A DNA stretch of 64,000 nt from Cupriavidus sp. 2SB (GCF_005503625.1 NZ_SCMX01000035.1:1-64000); one strand, 5' to 3'. Shown: positions 26,762 to 36,210, counted from the stretch's first letter. The notes: a model not told the origin generated them from the sequence alone. A program made the numbers and translations.

Positions 26762-27202
26762 ATGTCTCGCCATCTCCGCACCCTGACTCTGGCCCTTGCT
26801 CTCTCGGCAGCAGCCCTGCCGGCGTTTGCAGGCGGTGATTTGAACAATGCCCTCGGCGGTGGCCTGGGTGGCGTGGCAGGTGCCGCAGTCGGCGGCGCGC
26901 TCGGTGGCAGCACCGGCGCCGTGCTCGGCGGTGCCGTAGGCGGCGGCGCAGGTGGTGCACTGACCTCGAACCGCCGCGAACGCACGGGCGCCATCATCGG
27001 CGGCGCCCTGGGCGGCGGCGCAGGCACCGCAGCCGGCAACGCCATGGGCGGCCGCACCGGCGGCCTGGTCGGCGCCGGCCTGGGTGGTGCAGCAGGTGCC
27101 GCACTGGGTGGCAATGTCTCGCGCAGCAACTCGTACGACGATGACCGCCGCTACTACAAGCGCAGCAAGCACAAGAAGCATCATCGCCATTACCACGACT
27201 GA
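26762..27202 (+). CDS. exported glycine-zipper protein
   Basis: 146 residues with a signal peptide (cleavage after AFA, about residue 23). The middle (about 28-118) is an almost uninterrupted run of GGxxG and GAxxG zipper motifs such as GGALGGSTGAVLGGAVGGG, which can insert in membranes as packed helices. The tail is polar, then very basic and His-rich (KRSKHKKHHRHYHD). Glycine-zipper (YMGG-like) proteins sit in the outer membrane or envelope; the role here is unknown. Good ribosome site (AAAGGAA). It stands as a single gene with its own terminator. Confidence 0.8.
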   Translation: MSRHLRTLTLALALSAAALPAFAGGDLNNALGGGLGGVAGAAVGGALGGSTGAVLGGAVGGGAGGALTSNRRERTGAIIGGALGGGAGTAAGNAMGGRTGGLVGAGLGGAAGAALGGNVSRSNSYDDDRRYYKRSKHKKHHRHYHD

Positions 27203-27220
27203 TAGGTTGTGAGGTGGAAC

Positions 27221-27249
27221 AAAAAATGGGCCCTTGAAGCCCATTTTTT
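27221..27249 (+). terminator. intrinsic terminator of the glycine-zipper gene
   Basis: AAAAAATGGGC (27221-27231) and GCCCATTTTTT (27239-27249) around a 7-base loop. The T run reads out rightwards; the symmetric A run means it may also work leftwards. Confidence 0.88.
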
Positions 27250-27280
27250 GTTTGGGTCTATCATCCGCGATCCCCAAAAC

Positions 27281-27315
27281 AAAAAAGCCCGTACCAACCA
27301 GGTACGGGCTTTTTG
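27281..27315 (-). terminator. intrinsic terminator of the repeat-protein gene
   Basis: Fifteen-base arms (27281-27295 and 27301-27315) with a 5-base loop. Read leftwards it ends in a run of six T. It lies 16 bases past the stop of the small gene and is very stable. Confidence 0.92.
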
Positions 27316-27331
27316 CGATGTGCGGGAAAGC

Positions 27332-27583
27332 TTACAGCTTGGCGCCGTCCGTGAACACGTCGAACGGGGCCTTGGCGCCGTCGGTGTACGGGTCGAACTT
27401 GCCAATCTTAGCGCCGTCCGTGAAGGTATCGAACTTGCCCATCTTGGCACCGTCCGTGTACGGGTCGAACTTCGTGGCCTTGGCGCCATCGGTGTAGGGA
27501 TCGAACTTGCCGGCCTTGGCGAAGGCGGGGGCGGCGGACAGGGCTGCGGTCAGGGCAACAATCAGGGCAATTTGGCGCTTCAT
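27332..27583 (-). CDS. small secreted protein of five KFDPYTDGAK repeats
   Basis: 83 residues. A signal peptide (cleavage after AFA, residue 22) leaves a mature peptide of about 61 residues that is nearly all repeat: five copies of a 10-residue unit, KFD-P/T-Y/F-TDGAK (residues 26-35, 38-47, 50-59, 62-71, 73-82), at 12-residue spacing, the last at 11. Each unit has two Asp, one aromatic pair and a Lys. I recall similar small proteins in Ralstonia and Cupriavidus but no function. The acidic, aromatic repeats could bind cations or surfaces; that is speculation. It has its own strong terminator, so it is a real single-gene unit. Confidence 0.85.
   Translation of the reverse strand: MKRQIALIVALTAALSAAPAFAKAGKFDPYTDGAKATKFDPYTDGAKMGKFDTFTDGAKIGKFDPYTDGAKAPFDVFTDGAKL
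27338..27508 (-). repeat. tandem repeat inside the small secreted-protein gene
   Basis: Five units of about 36 bases encode the 12-residue period. Third-position differences between units show they are not recent exact duplications. Confidence 0.85.
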
Positions 27584-27772
27584 GACGATCTCTTCACTTT
27601 CATGCGGATGCCGGCTGAGTCGGGAGTTTGCTGCGTTGCGGCATCGAGTGACTCGATATTAGGCATTTCCCTGATATGCATAAATAGCTCGATCCACAAT
27701 GATTGATTGTGGTTTCAACAATAAATTACCCTCCATAGGGAAAAATTCAGGCAGCAGCCAGGGGAATATGTC

Positions 27773-28699
27773 ATGGATCGACTGCAATCGATGCGCGTGT
27801 TCGCCAAGGTGGTCGAACTGGGCAGCTTTGCCCGTGCGGCGCAGCAACTCGAAATGTCGAACGCCGTGGTCACCCGCTACGTCGCCGATCTGGAAAGCCA
27901 TCTTGGTACGCGGTTGCTGAACCGCACCACGCGCAGCCTCTCGCTGACCGATGCCGGCGAAACCTATCTCCAGCGCTGCGCGCAGATTCTTGAAGACGTG
28001 GAGGAAGCGGAGTCGATCGTTACGGCGCGCAGCCAGTCTTTATCAGGCACGCTGCGGCTGATCACGCCTGTCATGTTCGGTTTGCACCTTTTACCGCAAA
28101 CCCTGGAACGGTTTCATCGCATCTATCCCGATATCGTCTTCGACGTGCAACTGTCCGACCGGATGGTCGATATCGTCGAGGAAGGGCGCGACGTGGGGGT
28201 CATGCTGTCGGACCTGGGCCTCGGCTCGCACCTTGTGGCACGCCCCCTGATTTCGGCCGAGATCGTGCTCTGCGCATCGCCGGGATACCTGCGCGACCAT
28301 CCGCCGCTGCGTACCGCCCACGATCTGACCAGCCACCGCGCCATCGCGATGCGGTTGCCAACTGCCGAGCACGAATGGACGCTGTCCGGCCCCGAGGGCG
28401 AAGTCACGGTGCCCATCCGTCCGGGATTGCTGTGCAGCAATGCGGAACTCGCGCATCAGGCTGCGCTGGCCGACATGGGCATCGCCATGCTGTCGTCCTA
28501 CCTCGCACGTCCGAATATCGAGGCGGGGCGCCTGATGCACGTCCTGCCGCAATACCAGCTGCCGCGCCGCGACGTCAGCGTGGTGTACCCGAGCCGGAAA
28601 TTCCTGCCCACCAAGGTACGCGCCTTCATCGACTTCCTGCTCGAGGAAGGCAAACAGCGGGGCGGCGAGACGGTTGCCAAGGCGCACAGCCAAAGCTGA
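27773..28699 (+). CDS. LysR-family transcriptional regulator
   Basis: 308 residues. N-terminal winged helix at about 1-60 (MRVFAKVVELGSFARAAQQL, then the recognition helix NAVVTRYVADLE) and a LysR substrate-binding domain at about 90-295. It belongs to the CrgA/DsdC-like aromatic-quinone subgroup by overall look. The target is unknown: the neighbour upstream is the repeat-protein gene, divergently oriented with a 189-base gap, and could be a target. Closed by a bidirectional terminator. Confidence 0.93.
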   Translation: MDRLQSMRVFAKVVELGSFARAAQQLEMSNAVVTRYVADLESHLGTRLLNRTTRSLSLTDAGETYLQRCAQILEDVEEAESIVTARSQSLSGTLRLITPVMFGLHLLPQTLERFHRIYPDIVFDVQLSDRMVDIVEEGRDVGVMLSDLGLGSHLVARPLISAEIVLCASPGYLRDHPPLRTAHDLTSHRAIAMRLPTAEHEWTLSGPEGEVTVPIRPGLLCSNAELAHQAALADMGIAMLSSYLARPNIEAGRLMHVLPQYQLPRRDVSVVYPSRKFLPTKVRAFIDFLLEEGKQRGGETVAKAHSQS

Positions 28700-28725
28700 A
28701 ACCTGTGGCAGCAAGAGCACCAAGC

Positions 28726-28755
28726 AAAACGGCGAGGTTTTCACCTCGCCGTTTT
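28726..28755. terminator. bidirectional terminator between the lysR gene and topB
   Basis: AAAACGGCGAGGT (28726-28738) pairs with ACCTCGCCGTTTT (28743-28755) over a 4-base loop. Each direction ends in a T run, serving the convergent genes on both sides. Confidence 0.9.
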
Positions 28756-28783
28756 GTTTGCCGTCACCGGGAATGGTGAGCGG

Positions 28784-31480
28784 TTACTCTTCCGCGTCAG
28801 CCGTCTGCTTGGCCGTAGCACGCGGCTTCTTGGCTGCCGGTGTCTTGGCGGCTGCAGTCTTCGTCGCCGCCTTCTTGGCCGGCGCCTTCTTCGCAGCTAC
28901 CTTCTTGGCCGGTGCCTTCTTTGCCGCAGCGGTCTTGGCTGGCGCCGCTTCCGCATCATCATCCTTGGCGGCCGTCTTGGCTGCAGGCTTCGCGCCGGCC
29001 TTGCCGGCCTTCGGCTCGCGCGCCTCGAACTCGAAGCCGATCTTGCCGTCAGGCTGCTTGACCAGGAACGCCTTGAAATTGCGTCCTGTCCGAGACGACT
29101 TGAAGCCGGTCAGCAGATCCGTCTTGCCGGCCGACAGCAGCTTGCCGATCTGCTCTGGCGACACTTCCTGCTGCAGGATGATCTTGCCGGTCGTGAAATC
29201 GCAGGACTTTTCCGGACCCACGGCGTTCTCGCACACGTACTTCATGCCGTGCTCATACACCGAGCCATTGCACTTCGGGCAGTGGCCCAGCGCCGTCTGC
29301 TCACTGAAATCCACCGGCTCGCCGTCGCCATCATCGTCGTTCTGGCCGAAGTCGAACTCCATCTTCCAATGGCCTTCGTCGTCGTGGGCGAGCTTCAGGA
29401 TGGCGGCAAACGGACGTCCCATCTTGCTGCGGAAGCCCTGCAGCGGACCGATTTCCTTCTTCAGCAGCAGTTCCTCAACCTCGTTGATCTCGAACTGGCG
29501 ACCACCCGGGATCTTGCTGATCGAGAAATCGCAGGCCGTGCAGGCAAACCGGCGATAGTTCTCCTTGACCTGCCCCGCGCATTGCGGACATGGCGTGTCC
29601 AGCGTGGCGTAGTCTCCGGGAATCGTGTCGCTGTCGTATTCCTTGGCGCGCTTCACGATCTGCTGCGTCATCTGCGCGATCTCGCGCATGAACTCGTCCC
29701 GCTTGAGCCGGCCGCGCTCGATCTGCGACAGCTTGTGCTCCCACTCGCCTGTCAGCTCGGCCTGCGTCAGTTCCTGCACGCCCAACCCGCGCAGCAGCGT
29801 CATCAGCTGGAACGCCTTGGCCGTAGGGATCAGTTCACGCCCCTCGCGCACCAGGTACTTCTCGGTCAGCAGCCCTTCGATGATGGCCGCGCGCGTAGCT
29901 GGCGTACCCAGGCCCTTGCCGGCCATCGCCTCGCGCAGCGCGTCGTCGTCGACGAGCTTGCCAGCACCTTCCATGGCCGAGAGCAGCGTGGCTTCGTTGT
30001 AGCGAGCCGGCGGCCGCGTGGTCAGGCCCACCGCATCGACCTTGTCGGTCTTGACCTTCTCGCCTTTCTGCACGGGCACCAGGTTGGCGTCCTTGTCGTC
30101 CTTGCCCTGCGCCTCGCGGCCGTAGATCACGAGCCAGCCCGGATTGACCAGCACCTTGCCTTCGGTCTTGAAGTGGTGTCCGGCAACCTCGGTAATGCGC
30201 GTGGTCACCTGGAACTCGGCCACCGGGAAGAACACGGCCAGGAAGCGGCGCACGACCAGGTCGTACAGCTTCTGCTCGGGCTCGGACAGGTTCTTGGGTG
30301 CCTGCAGCGTCGGGATGATAGCGAAGTGATCGCTGATCTTGCTGTTGTCGAAGATCTTCTTGTTCGGCTTCACCCAGCCGCTCGACAGGATCTTCTTGGC
30401 GTGCGGCAGGTAGTTCGGCGAGCTGTCGGCCAGCATGTCCATGGTCTGCTTGACCGTGTCCAGGTAGTCCTCCGGCAGCGCGCGCGCATCGGTACGCGGG
30501 TAGGTCAGCACCTTGTGCTTCTCGTACAGCGCCTGGGCCAGACCCAGCGTGTTCTTGGCCGAGAACCCGAAGCGGGAGTTGGCCTCGCGCTGCAGGGTGG
30601 TCAGGTCGAACAGTGCCGGCGACTGCTGCGTGGACGGCTTCGACTCCTCGCTGACCGTGCCCGGCTTGTCGCGGCACGCGGCCACGATGCTCTTGGCTTC
30701 GGCCTCGCTCCACAGGCGCGACTCGCGCGCCTCGGGATCGAATTCGTTCTTCTTGAACTTGGGATCGAACCAGCGGCCTTCATAGAGGCCAGCCGCCGCG
30801 ATGAACTCGGCGCGCACTTCCCAGTAATCGCGCGGCACGAAGTGTTTGATCTTCTCTTCGCGCTCCACGACGATCGACAGCGTCGGCGTCTGCACCCGGC
30901 CCACGGTGGTCAGGAAGAAGCCGCCGCCCTTGCTGTTGAACGCGGTCATCGCACGCGTGCCGTTGATGCCCACGAGCCAGTCGGCTTCGGAGCGGCAGCG
31001 CGCGGCATCGGCCAGCGGCAGCATTTCCTCGTCGGCACGCAGCGCGGCAAAGCCGTCGCGGATTGCCTGCGGGGTCATCGACTGCAGCCACAGCCGGCTC
31101 ACCGGCTGCTTGGCCTTGGCCTGCTGCGCGATCAGGCGGAAGATCAGTTCCCCTTCGCGCCCCGCGTCGCATGCGTTGACCAGCGCGGTCACATCCTTGC
31201 GCTTGATCAGGCGGTTCAGCACCTTGAGGCGCGACTCGGTCTTGGCGATGGGCCGCAAATCGAAATGCGGTGGAATCACGGGCAGGTTGGCGAAGCTCCA
31301 CTTGCCCCGTTTGACTTCGTAATCGTCGGGTGCCGCGATCTCCACGAGATGGCCCACGGCCGAGGACAACACGTAGTTGTCGCTCTCGAAGTATTCGTCG
31401 TGCTTGGTAAAGCCCCCGAGGGCGCGCGCGATATCGGCGGCAACCGATGGCTTTTCCGCGATGATGAGGGCTTTAGACAT
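28784..31480 (-). CDS. topB: DNA topoisomerase III
   Basis: 898 residues, longer than E. coli TopB (653). Toprim domain at 1-145 (IIAEKPSVA, DAGREGE), type IA core with active-site Tyr327 in LTYPRTDARALP, and two C-terminal Cys-type zinc regions (CPQC and CTAC; CPKC then two later Cys). The final 80 residues are a Lys/Ala/Pro tail with repeated KKAPAKK units, like histone H1 or bacterial H1-like proteins, which should add non-specific DNA binding. The enzyme decatenates DNA during replication and recombination. The call is firm; the role of the tail is inferred. Confidence 0.96.
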   Translation of the reverse strand: MSKALIIAEKPSVAADIARALGGFTKHDEYFESDNYVLSSAVGHLVEIAAPDDYEVKRGKWSFANLPVIPPHFDLRPIAKTESRLKVLNRLIKRKDVTALVNACDAGREGELIFRLIAQQAKAKQPVSRLWLQSMTPQAIRDGFAALRADEEMLPLADAARCRSEADWLVGINGTRAMTAFNSKGGGFFLTTVGRVQTPTLSIVVEREEKIKHFVPRDYWEVRAEFIAAAGLYEGRWFDPKFKKNEFDPEARESRLWSEAEAKSIVAACRDKPGTVSEESKPSTQQSPALFDLTTLQREANSRFGFSAKNTLGLAQALYEKHKVLTYPRTDARALPEDYLDTVKQTMDMLADSSPNYLPHAKKILSSGWVKPNKKIFDNSKISDHFAIIPTLQAPKNLSEPEQKLYDLVVRRFLAVFFPVAEFQVTTRITEVAGHHFKTEGKVLVNPGWLVIYGREAQGKDDKDANLVPVQKGEKVKTDKVDAVGLTTRPPARYNEATLLSAMEGAGKLVDDDALREAMAGKGLGTPATRAAIIEGLLTEKYLVREGRELIPTAKAFQLMTLLRGLGVQELTQAELTGEWEHKLSQIERGRLKRDEFMREIAQMTQQIVKRAKEYDSDTIPGDYATLDTPCPQCAGQVKENYRRFACTACDFSISKIPGGRQFEINEVEELLLKKEIGPLQGFRSKMGRPFAAILKLAHDDEGHWKMEFDFGQNDDDGDGEPVDFSEQTALGHCPKCNGSVYEHGMKYVCENAVGPEKSCDFTTGKIILQQEVSPEQIGKLLSAGKTDLLTGFKSSRTGRNFKAFLVKQPDGKIGFEFEAREPKAGKAGAKPAAKTAAKDDDAEAAPAKTAAAKKAPAKKVAAKKAPAKKAATKTAAAKTPAAKKPRATAKQTADAEE

Positions 31481-31640
31481 TCAACGGGTCCTTGTGACGC
31501 GGCGCCCCAAAATGAGCAGCCTGCGCCTCTTGAAATTCACGGCAAACTATGTAAACAGCACGCCTGGGCTTTGAGGCGCCAATAATAAGCGCGGTTTCGA
31601 CGGGCTTGCAAGCCACTGCCGTCACCACACCGAGCGCGCG

Positions 31641-32048
31641 TCAGCTATCCCGGGCATCCAGGCCAAGTAGCCACGGCAGCACTTGAGGAATCTCCGATGC
31701 TGCCGCAGGCATGGCGGCGCCTTTTATCAGCATCCGCTCCAGCACGTCGAGGTGGGGCAGCACCGTTCCGTAGAAATGTGGCGCGCCGCCTGCGATGGGC
31801 TGAATCAATACAGTAGGAAAGTTTTCGATGTCGATGTCCTCACCGAGGTAGTCGGAGTGGGTTTCGACGTCGATCCACACAAAACAATCGTTCGGATAAC
31901 GCTCGGCCAGCGCGGCAAACCCAGCCACATACTGCTTGCAGGTGCCGCACCAGTCGGCACACAGGCAGGCCACGAGCCGTCCGGCGGGACGGTTGGCCAA
32001 GGCCCGGCTGACGGCGCCAGGGTCCTGCTCGGGGTAGTAAACGGCCAT
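31641..32048 (-). CDS. thioredoxin-family protein
   Basis: 135 residues, thioredoxin fold without a signal peptide, with the redox motif WCGTC (about residue 33) and the cis-Pro in NFPTVLI. It is probably a cytoplasmic thiol-disulfide protein. WCGTC differs from the WCGPC of thioredoxin 1, so redox potential and partner should differ. The gene lies between topB and dprA, all leftward, with 36 bases to dprA. The gene pair thioredoxin-dprA is common in this group, but a shared job is not known. Confidence 0.88.
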   Translation of the reverse strand: MAVYYPEQDPGAVSRALANRPAGRLVACLCADWCGTCKQYVAGFAALAERYPNDCFVWIDVETHSDYLGEDIDIENFPTVLIQPIAGGAPHFYGTVLPHLDVLERMLIKGAAMPAAASEIPQVLPWLLGLDARDS

Positions 32049-32084
32049 TGCAAGCGAAGTATGAGGCGAACGCGATACCGCGGA

Positions 32085-33212
32085 TCATGCCAGACGCCGG
32101 AAGCGATTGCCCGGCAGCCGTTCCGCCGCCCCGGCCAACTCAAGCTGCAAAAGGGCCGCAGACGCCGCTTCCGCCACCATCCCCGCCCGTTCGCACAAGG
32201 CGTCGAAGCTGACAGGATCATAGGACAGGGCGCCACCGAACACGTCCCCCGTCATGGTGCCAGCCTCGCGAGAAACGGCGACAGCCGCCTGCCCCGCCAC
32301 CCGCTGCGGCGTACCCAGATCAGCAAATTCCTCAAAAACATCTTCCGGGGATTCCACCAGCTTCGCCCCCTGACGAATCAGCTTGTGACAACCGCGCGAG
32401 AGCTCCGCGTGGATCGAGCCGGGAATGGCAAAGACCTCCCGGCCAATCTCGGATGCCAGCCGCGCCGTGATCAGCGATCCCGACCGCTCGGCAGCCTCCA
32501 CCACCAGCACGCCGCGCGCCAGCGCGGCGATGATTCGGTTGCGCCGCGGAAAGTGATTCGCCCGGCCCGGCGTACCCAGCGGAAACTCGCTGACAATCGC
32601 CCCGCCTGCGTCCACGATGCGGTGCGCCAGCCCATGGTGTCGCGCCGGATAGACGATATCGACACCGGTGCCGACCACAGCCACGGTGTTGCCCGGCCCC
32701 TCGATCGCTGCCGCGTGCGCTGCGGCGTCGATCCCCAGCGCCAGCCCCGACACCACGGTCAGCCCCTTCTCGGAAAACGCCTGCGCGAACAACTGTGCAT
32801 TGCGCTCGCCCTGAGCCGTGGCGTGCCGCGCGCCGACAATACCCAGCGACGGCGCCTGCAGCCGCGCTGCATTGCCATTGATATAGAGCACCAGCGGCGG
32901 ATCGGCCAGATCGAGCAGGCGCGCGGGATAGCCGGCATCGGCCATGGTCACGACGGCATGGTCCGGCGCGTCAAGCCATCGGCATATCCGGTCGATGCGT
33001 GCGGCCATGGCTTCGTCGGGCCGCGCCACCAGCGCCCGGACGGCCGCGGGTTCGGCCACTTCGCCCAGTCGTGCAGGCTCCTGGGACAGCACGGCTTCCG
33101 GCAAGCCGAATGCGGCCAGCAGGTTGCGAGCGGTGCGGGCCGAAACGCCGGGGGTGGTGGTCAGGCGGACCCAGGCGGCAACTTCAGTGGGATTGCGAGT
33201 CGATACGGTCAT
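32085..33212 (-). CDS. dprA: DNA processing protein DprA
   Basis: 375 residues. Helical N-terminal domain, a Rossmann-like DprA core at about 70-295 with GIVGARHATAQG, VVSGLALGIDAAAH and FPRRNRIIAALA, and a C-terminal winged-helix domain (to FRRLA). DprA binds incoming single-stranded DNA during natural transformation and loads RecA. All family motifs are intact, so this strain has at least this piece of the competence machinery; no other com genes are in the window. Confidence 0.96.
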   Translation of the reverse strand: MTVSTRNPTEVAAWVRLTTTPGVSARTARNLLAAFGLPEAVLSQEPARLGEVAEPAAVRALVARPDEAMAARIDRICRWLDAPDHAVVTMADAGYPARLLDLADPPLVLYINGNAARLQAPSLGIVGARHATAQGERNAQLFAQAFSEKGLTVVSGLALGIDAAAHAAAIEGPGNTVAVVGTGVDIVYPARHHGLAHRIVDAGGAIVSEFPLGTPGRANHFPRRNRIIAALARGVLVVEAAERSGSLITARLASEIGREVFAIPGSIHAELSRGCHKLIRQGAKLVESPEDVFEEFADLGTPQRVAGQAAVAVSREAGTMTGDVFGGALSYDPVSFDALCERAGMVAEAASAALLQLELAGAAERLPGNRFRRLA

Positions 33213-33255
33213 CGGGAAGCGCAGCGGGACGGCGCCTCGGCGCCGCCCCCACTGG

Positions 33256-34431
33256 TCACTGCGGCGTCTTGGCGAGGTCGCCGACCTTCATCACGTTGGT
33301 GGCGTCTGTCACCAGCGCGTAGGCGATGCCCGGGAACACACGGTAGACATAGGCCAGTCCGTACCGGTCGTCGGGCAGCGTGATCGTGCGATTGCCGTCG
33401 GTGGCATCCTTGACCTGGCCGCCCGTGCGGGACAGCGCCAGCACATGGCCCGGCTCCAGCCCGGCGTTGGTGCCCAGGTTAAGCACCACCACCTGCTTGG
33501 CGCCACCGTACTCGACGCCGCCATAGACCGCCGCGATGCGGGCTTCGATATTGGTGTCCGGCGCGTGCGGGACGTATCTCACCAGCTCACGCGCGGGTTG
33601 CGGCAACAGCAGCGAGCCCGCTCCCATTTCCTGCGGCGACTGGGTGACCTGCACCGTCGCCACGGCATCGGGACCCTCCGGGCCGCGCGTCAGGCGCACA
33701 TTGCCCTGGTACTGGGCCTCGTAGCCGAGCACGGCCTGCGTGATCGGATCGTAGACGGGCTGGGCCGGCTTGAATGCCTGCCAGTCGCTGCCTACGGAGT
33801 CCGTCGGCGCGATGCCGCGCACGTAGCCGGTGTCGCCACGGCCCATGTACACGCGGGCATCCGTCAGGGCCACGATGCGGGCCGACGTGGCCACCGTCTG
33901 CTGGTCCACCACGAGGGGACGCTTCAGGAACGGTTCGATATCGGAAGAGGGAATGCTGGGGATGGCGTTGTTGCTATCGCCCTCGCCCCGCACGCGCGGC
34001 GACAGGCAGATATCGCCACCGCTCGCGCCGCCTGGTGCGGTGGTGGACAGATAGGCGCGGCCATCGCGCTGGACCAGGTACAGGATCTGGCCCGGATAGA
34101 TCAGGTGCGGATTGCCGATCTGCTGCCGGTTCATGCCCCACAGCGCCGGCCAGCGCCATGGCTGACGCAGGTACTTGCCCGAGATCCCCCACAGGGTGTC
34201 GCCCGAGCGCACCGTGTACTGCCCGGGGGCATCGGTAGCGAGTTCCGAAATTGGGATACCCTGCTGGGCGGTGATGTCCGCCTCGGCGCGCTGCGCTGGG
34301 GAGATGGCAAGCTCAGCAGCCTGGACAGCCGCTGCCGCCCCTGCTGTGACGCATGCAGCACTCAGCATGGCGAGGGTGAACGCGTGCAGCCTGCGGCCCG
34401 ACGCCGCCTGTTGTTTGGTAATATCGCGCAT
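33256..34431 (-). CDS. exported LysM-domain protein
   Basis: 391 residues with a signal peptide (about 1-38, ending VQAAE) and one LysM domain at about 70-120 (QYTVRSGDTLWGISGKYL, IYPGQILYLV), which binds peptidoglycan. The rest has no catalytic motif that I can see. In this family the gene sits beside dprA and divergent to def-fmt across many beta-proteobacteria, as it does here. Role probably in the cell envelope; not known in detail. Confidence 0.88.
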   Translation of the reverse strand: MRDITKQQAASGRRLHAFTLAMLSAACVTAGAAAAVQAAELAISPAQRAEADITAQQGIPISELATDAPGQYTVRSGDTLWGISGKYLRQPWRWPALWGMNRQQIGNPHLIYPGQILYLVQRDGRAYLSTTAPGGASGGDICLSPRVRGEGDSNNAIPSIPSSDIEPFLKRPLVVDQQTVATSARIVALTDARVYMGRGDTGYVRGIAPTDSVGSDWQAFKPAQPVYDPITQAVLGYEAQYQGNVRLTRGPEGPDAVATVQVTQSPQEMGAGSLLLPQPARELVRYVPHAPDTNIEARIAAVYGGVEYGGAKQVVVLNLGTNAGLEPGHVLALSRTGGQVKDATDGNRTITLPDDRYGLAYVYRVFPGIAYALVTDATNVMKVGDLAKTPQ

Positions 34432-34595
34432 TTTCCTGAACCGGTCGGGAGACCAACCGGATTGACCCTAGGTAGAGCGTGCCTGCTGCGGCGCGCCTTG
34501 AATTTTTGTACTAGCGCCCCGATTCTGCATGTAAACACCGCACGCCGCAACGCTGGCCGGGCAGTGGACAGCACCCGGCGTTGCGCTCCAGCATC

Positions 34596-35102
34596 ATGGC
34601 CAAACTCGATATCCTCACCTATCCCGATCCTCGCCTGCACAAGGTGGCAACGCCCGTGGCGGTGGTGGACGACCGCATCCGCCAGCTCGTCGCCGACATG
34701 GCAGAAACCATGTACGAAGCCCCCGGCATCGGCCTGGCGGCCACCCAGGTGGACGTCCACGAGCGCGTGATCGTGATCGACGTATCCGAGTCGCGCGATG
34801 GGCTGATGGTGTTCATCAACCCCGAGATCGTCTGGGCCAGCGACAACCGCAAGGTGTGGGAAGAGGGCTGCCTCTCCGTGCCCGAGGTCTACGACCGCGT
34901 GGAGCGCCCGGACCGCGTCAAGGTGCGTGCGCTCAACGAGCGCGGCGAGACCTGGGAAATCGACGCCGACGATCTGCTGGCCGTATGTATACAGCACGAG
35001 ATCGACCACCTCGATGGCAAGGTATTCGTCGAATATCTGTCGCCGCTCAAGGTCAACCGGATCAAGAGCAAGCTCCAGAAACGCGTGCGCTCGCGGATGT
35101 AA
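34596..35102 (+). CDS. def: peptide deformylase
   Basis: 168 residues from the ATG at 34596 ([14 protein letters not shown], the usual start); an ATG 15 bases upstream is less like the family. It removes the formyl group from new proteins. The three metal and active-site motifs are intact: GIGLAATQ (about 43-50), EGCLSVP (about 89-95, Cys ligand) and QHEIDHLDG (about 132-140, two His ligands and Glu). It is followed by fmt, as usual. Confidence 0.97.
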   Translation: MAKLDILTYPDPRLHKVATPVAVVDDRIRQLVADMAETMYEAPGIGLAATQVDVHERVIVIDVSESRDGLMVFINPEIVWASDNRKVWEEGCLSVPEVYDRVERPDRVKVRALNERGETWEIDADDLLAVCIQHEIDHLDGKVFVEYLSPLKVNRIKSKLQKRVRSRM

Positions 35103-35108
35103 CAGTGG

Positions 35109-35126
35109 GGCCGCACGCGTGCGGCC
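35109..35126 (+). other. hairpin directly after def
   Basis: GGCCGCAC and GTGCGGCC form an 8-base stem with a 2-base gap, six bases past the def stop. No T run follows, so it is more likely an RNA 3' guard than a terminator. Confidence 0.5.
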
Positions 35127-35162
35127 TCTGCTATCGTTACACGATCCGAATCCCGATCACGT

Positions 35163-35190
35163 ACCGGCCGCTATGCGGCCGGTGTCGTTT
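35163..35190 (+). terminator. possible partial terminator between def and fmt
   Basis: ACCGGCCGC (35163-35171) pairs perfectly with GCGGCCGGT (35175-35183) around TAT, then GTCGTTTTG. The T run is short, so some transcription should continue into fmt 20 bases later. Confidence 0.5.
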
Positions 35191-35208
35191 TGACTCCGTA
35201 TTGTTGCC

Positions 35209-36210
35209 ATGACCCAAGTCCAGCCACTGCGCGTCGCGTTTGCCGGCACGCCCGAATTCGCGCGTGTCGCCCTGGAAGCCATCCACGCTGCCGGGTTTCC
35301 GGTGGTGGCCGTGCTGACCCAGCCCGACCGTCCCGCCGGCCGCGGCATGCAACTGCAGGCCAGCCCGGTCAAGCAGTTTGCCGTGGAAACGGGATTCGGC
35401 CCCGTGCTGCAACCCCGCTCGCTACGCCGCCACGGCAAGTACCCCGAAGAGGCCGGGGCCGCCGTGGACACGCTCGCGCAGATTGCGCCCGATGTGATGG
35501 TGGTGGCCGCGTATGGCCTGATCCTGCCGAAGGAAGTCCTGGAACTGCCGCGCCTGGGCTGCCTGAATATCCACGGCTCGCTGCTGCCACGCTGGCGCGG
35601 CGCGGCACCCATCCATCGCGCGATCGAGGCCGGGGACGCCGAGACGGGCATCACGCTGATGCAGATGGACGAGGGCCTGGATACCGGTGACATGCTCACG
35701 CGCGAAGCCGTGGCCATCGGTCAGCAGGACACCACGGGCAGCCTGCATGACACGCTGGCCGAAATGGGGGGCCGGATGATCGTCGATGCGTTGCGCCAGC
35801 TCGCTGCCGGCCAGCCGCTGACCGCCACGCCGCAGCCCGAAGCCGGCGTGACGTATGCCGAGAAGATCGCCAAGGAAGAGGCACCGCTCGATCTCACACG
35901 CCCGGCGGCGCAGTTGGCGAACCAGGTGCGCGCATTCAATCCGTTCCCGGGCGCCACGATCCAGGTGGGCGACACCGTCATCAAGTGCTGGCAGGTCCTG
36001 CCGCTGGCCGCGCCGGCAGGGCAGTCCCAGCCGCCGGGCACCGTGCTGGCTGCCGACGCCGCCGGCGTGATCATCGCGTGCGGCGACGGAAGTGCGTTGC
36101 AGGTGACCGAGTTGCAGAAGCCGGGCGGTCGGCGCCAGCCCGCGCAGCAGTTCCTGCAAGGCATGCCGCTGCCCGCCGGCACGCGCTGCCTGGTGCCGGG
36201 TGCGGCCTGA
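35209..36210 (+). CDS. fmt: methionyl-tRNA formyltransferase
   Basis: 333 residues. It formylates initiator Met-tRNA with 10-formyl-tetrahydrofolate. N-terminal Rossmann domain with the active-site motif [17 protein letters not shown] (about residues 120-137, Asn-His) and the [16 protein letters not shown] helix, then the C-terminal OB-like domain from about 215. Full family length. It forms the def-fmt pair that closes the formylation cycle. Confidence 0.97.
   Translation: MTQVQPLRVAFAGTPEFARVALEAIHAAGFPVVAVLTQPDRPAGRGMQLQASPVKQFAVETGFGPVLQPRSLRRHGKYPEEAGAAVDTLAQIAPDVMVVAAYGLILPKEVLELPRLGCLNIHGSLLPRWRGAAPIHRAIEAGDAETGITLMQMDEGLDTGDMLTREAVAIGQQDTTGSLHDTLAEMGGRMIVDALRQLAAGQPLTATPQPEAGVTYAEKIAKEEAPLDLTRPAAQLANQVRAFNPFPGATIQVGDTVIKCWQVLPLAAPAGQSQPPGTVLAADAAGVIIACGDGSALQVTELQKPGGRRQPAQQFLQGMPLPAGTRCLVPGAA

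Noticed and set aside
28754..31585. 943-codon open frame opposite topB
   Set aside because: TopB has all catalytic motifs on the other strand; this product has none.
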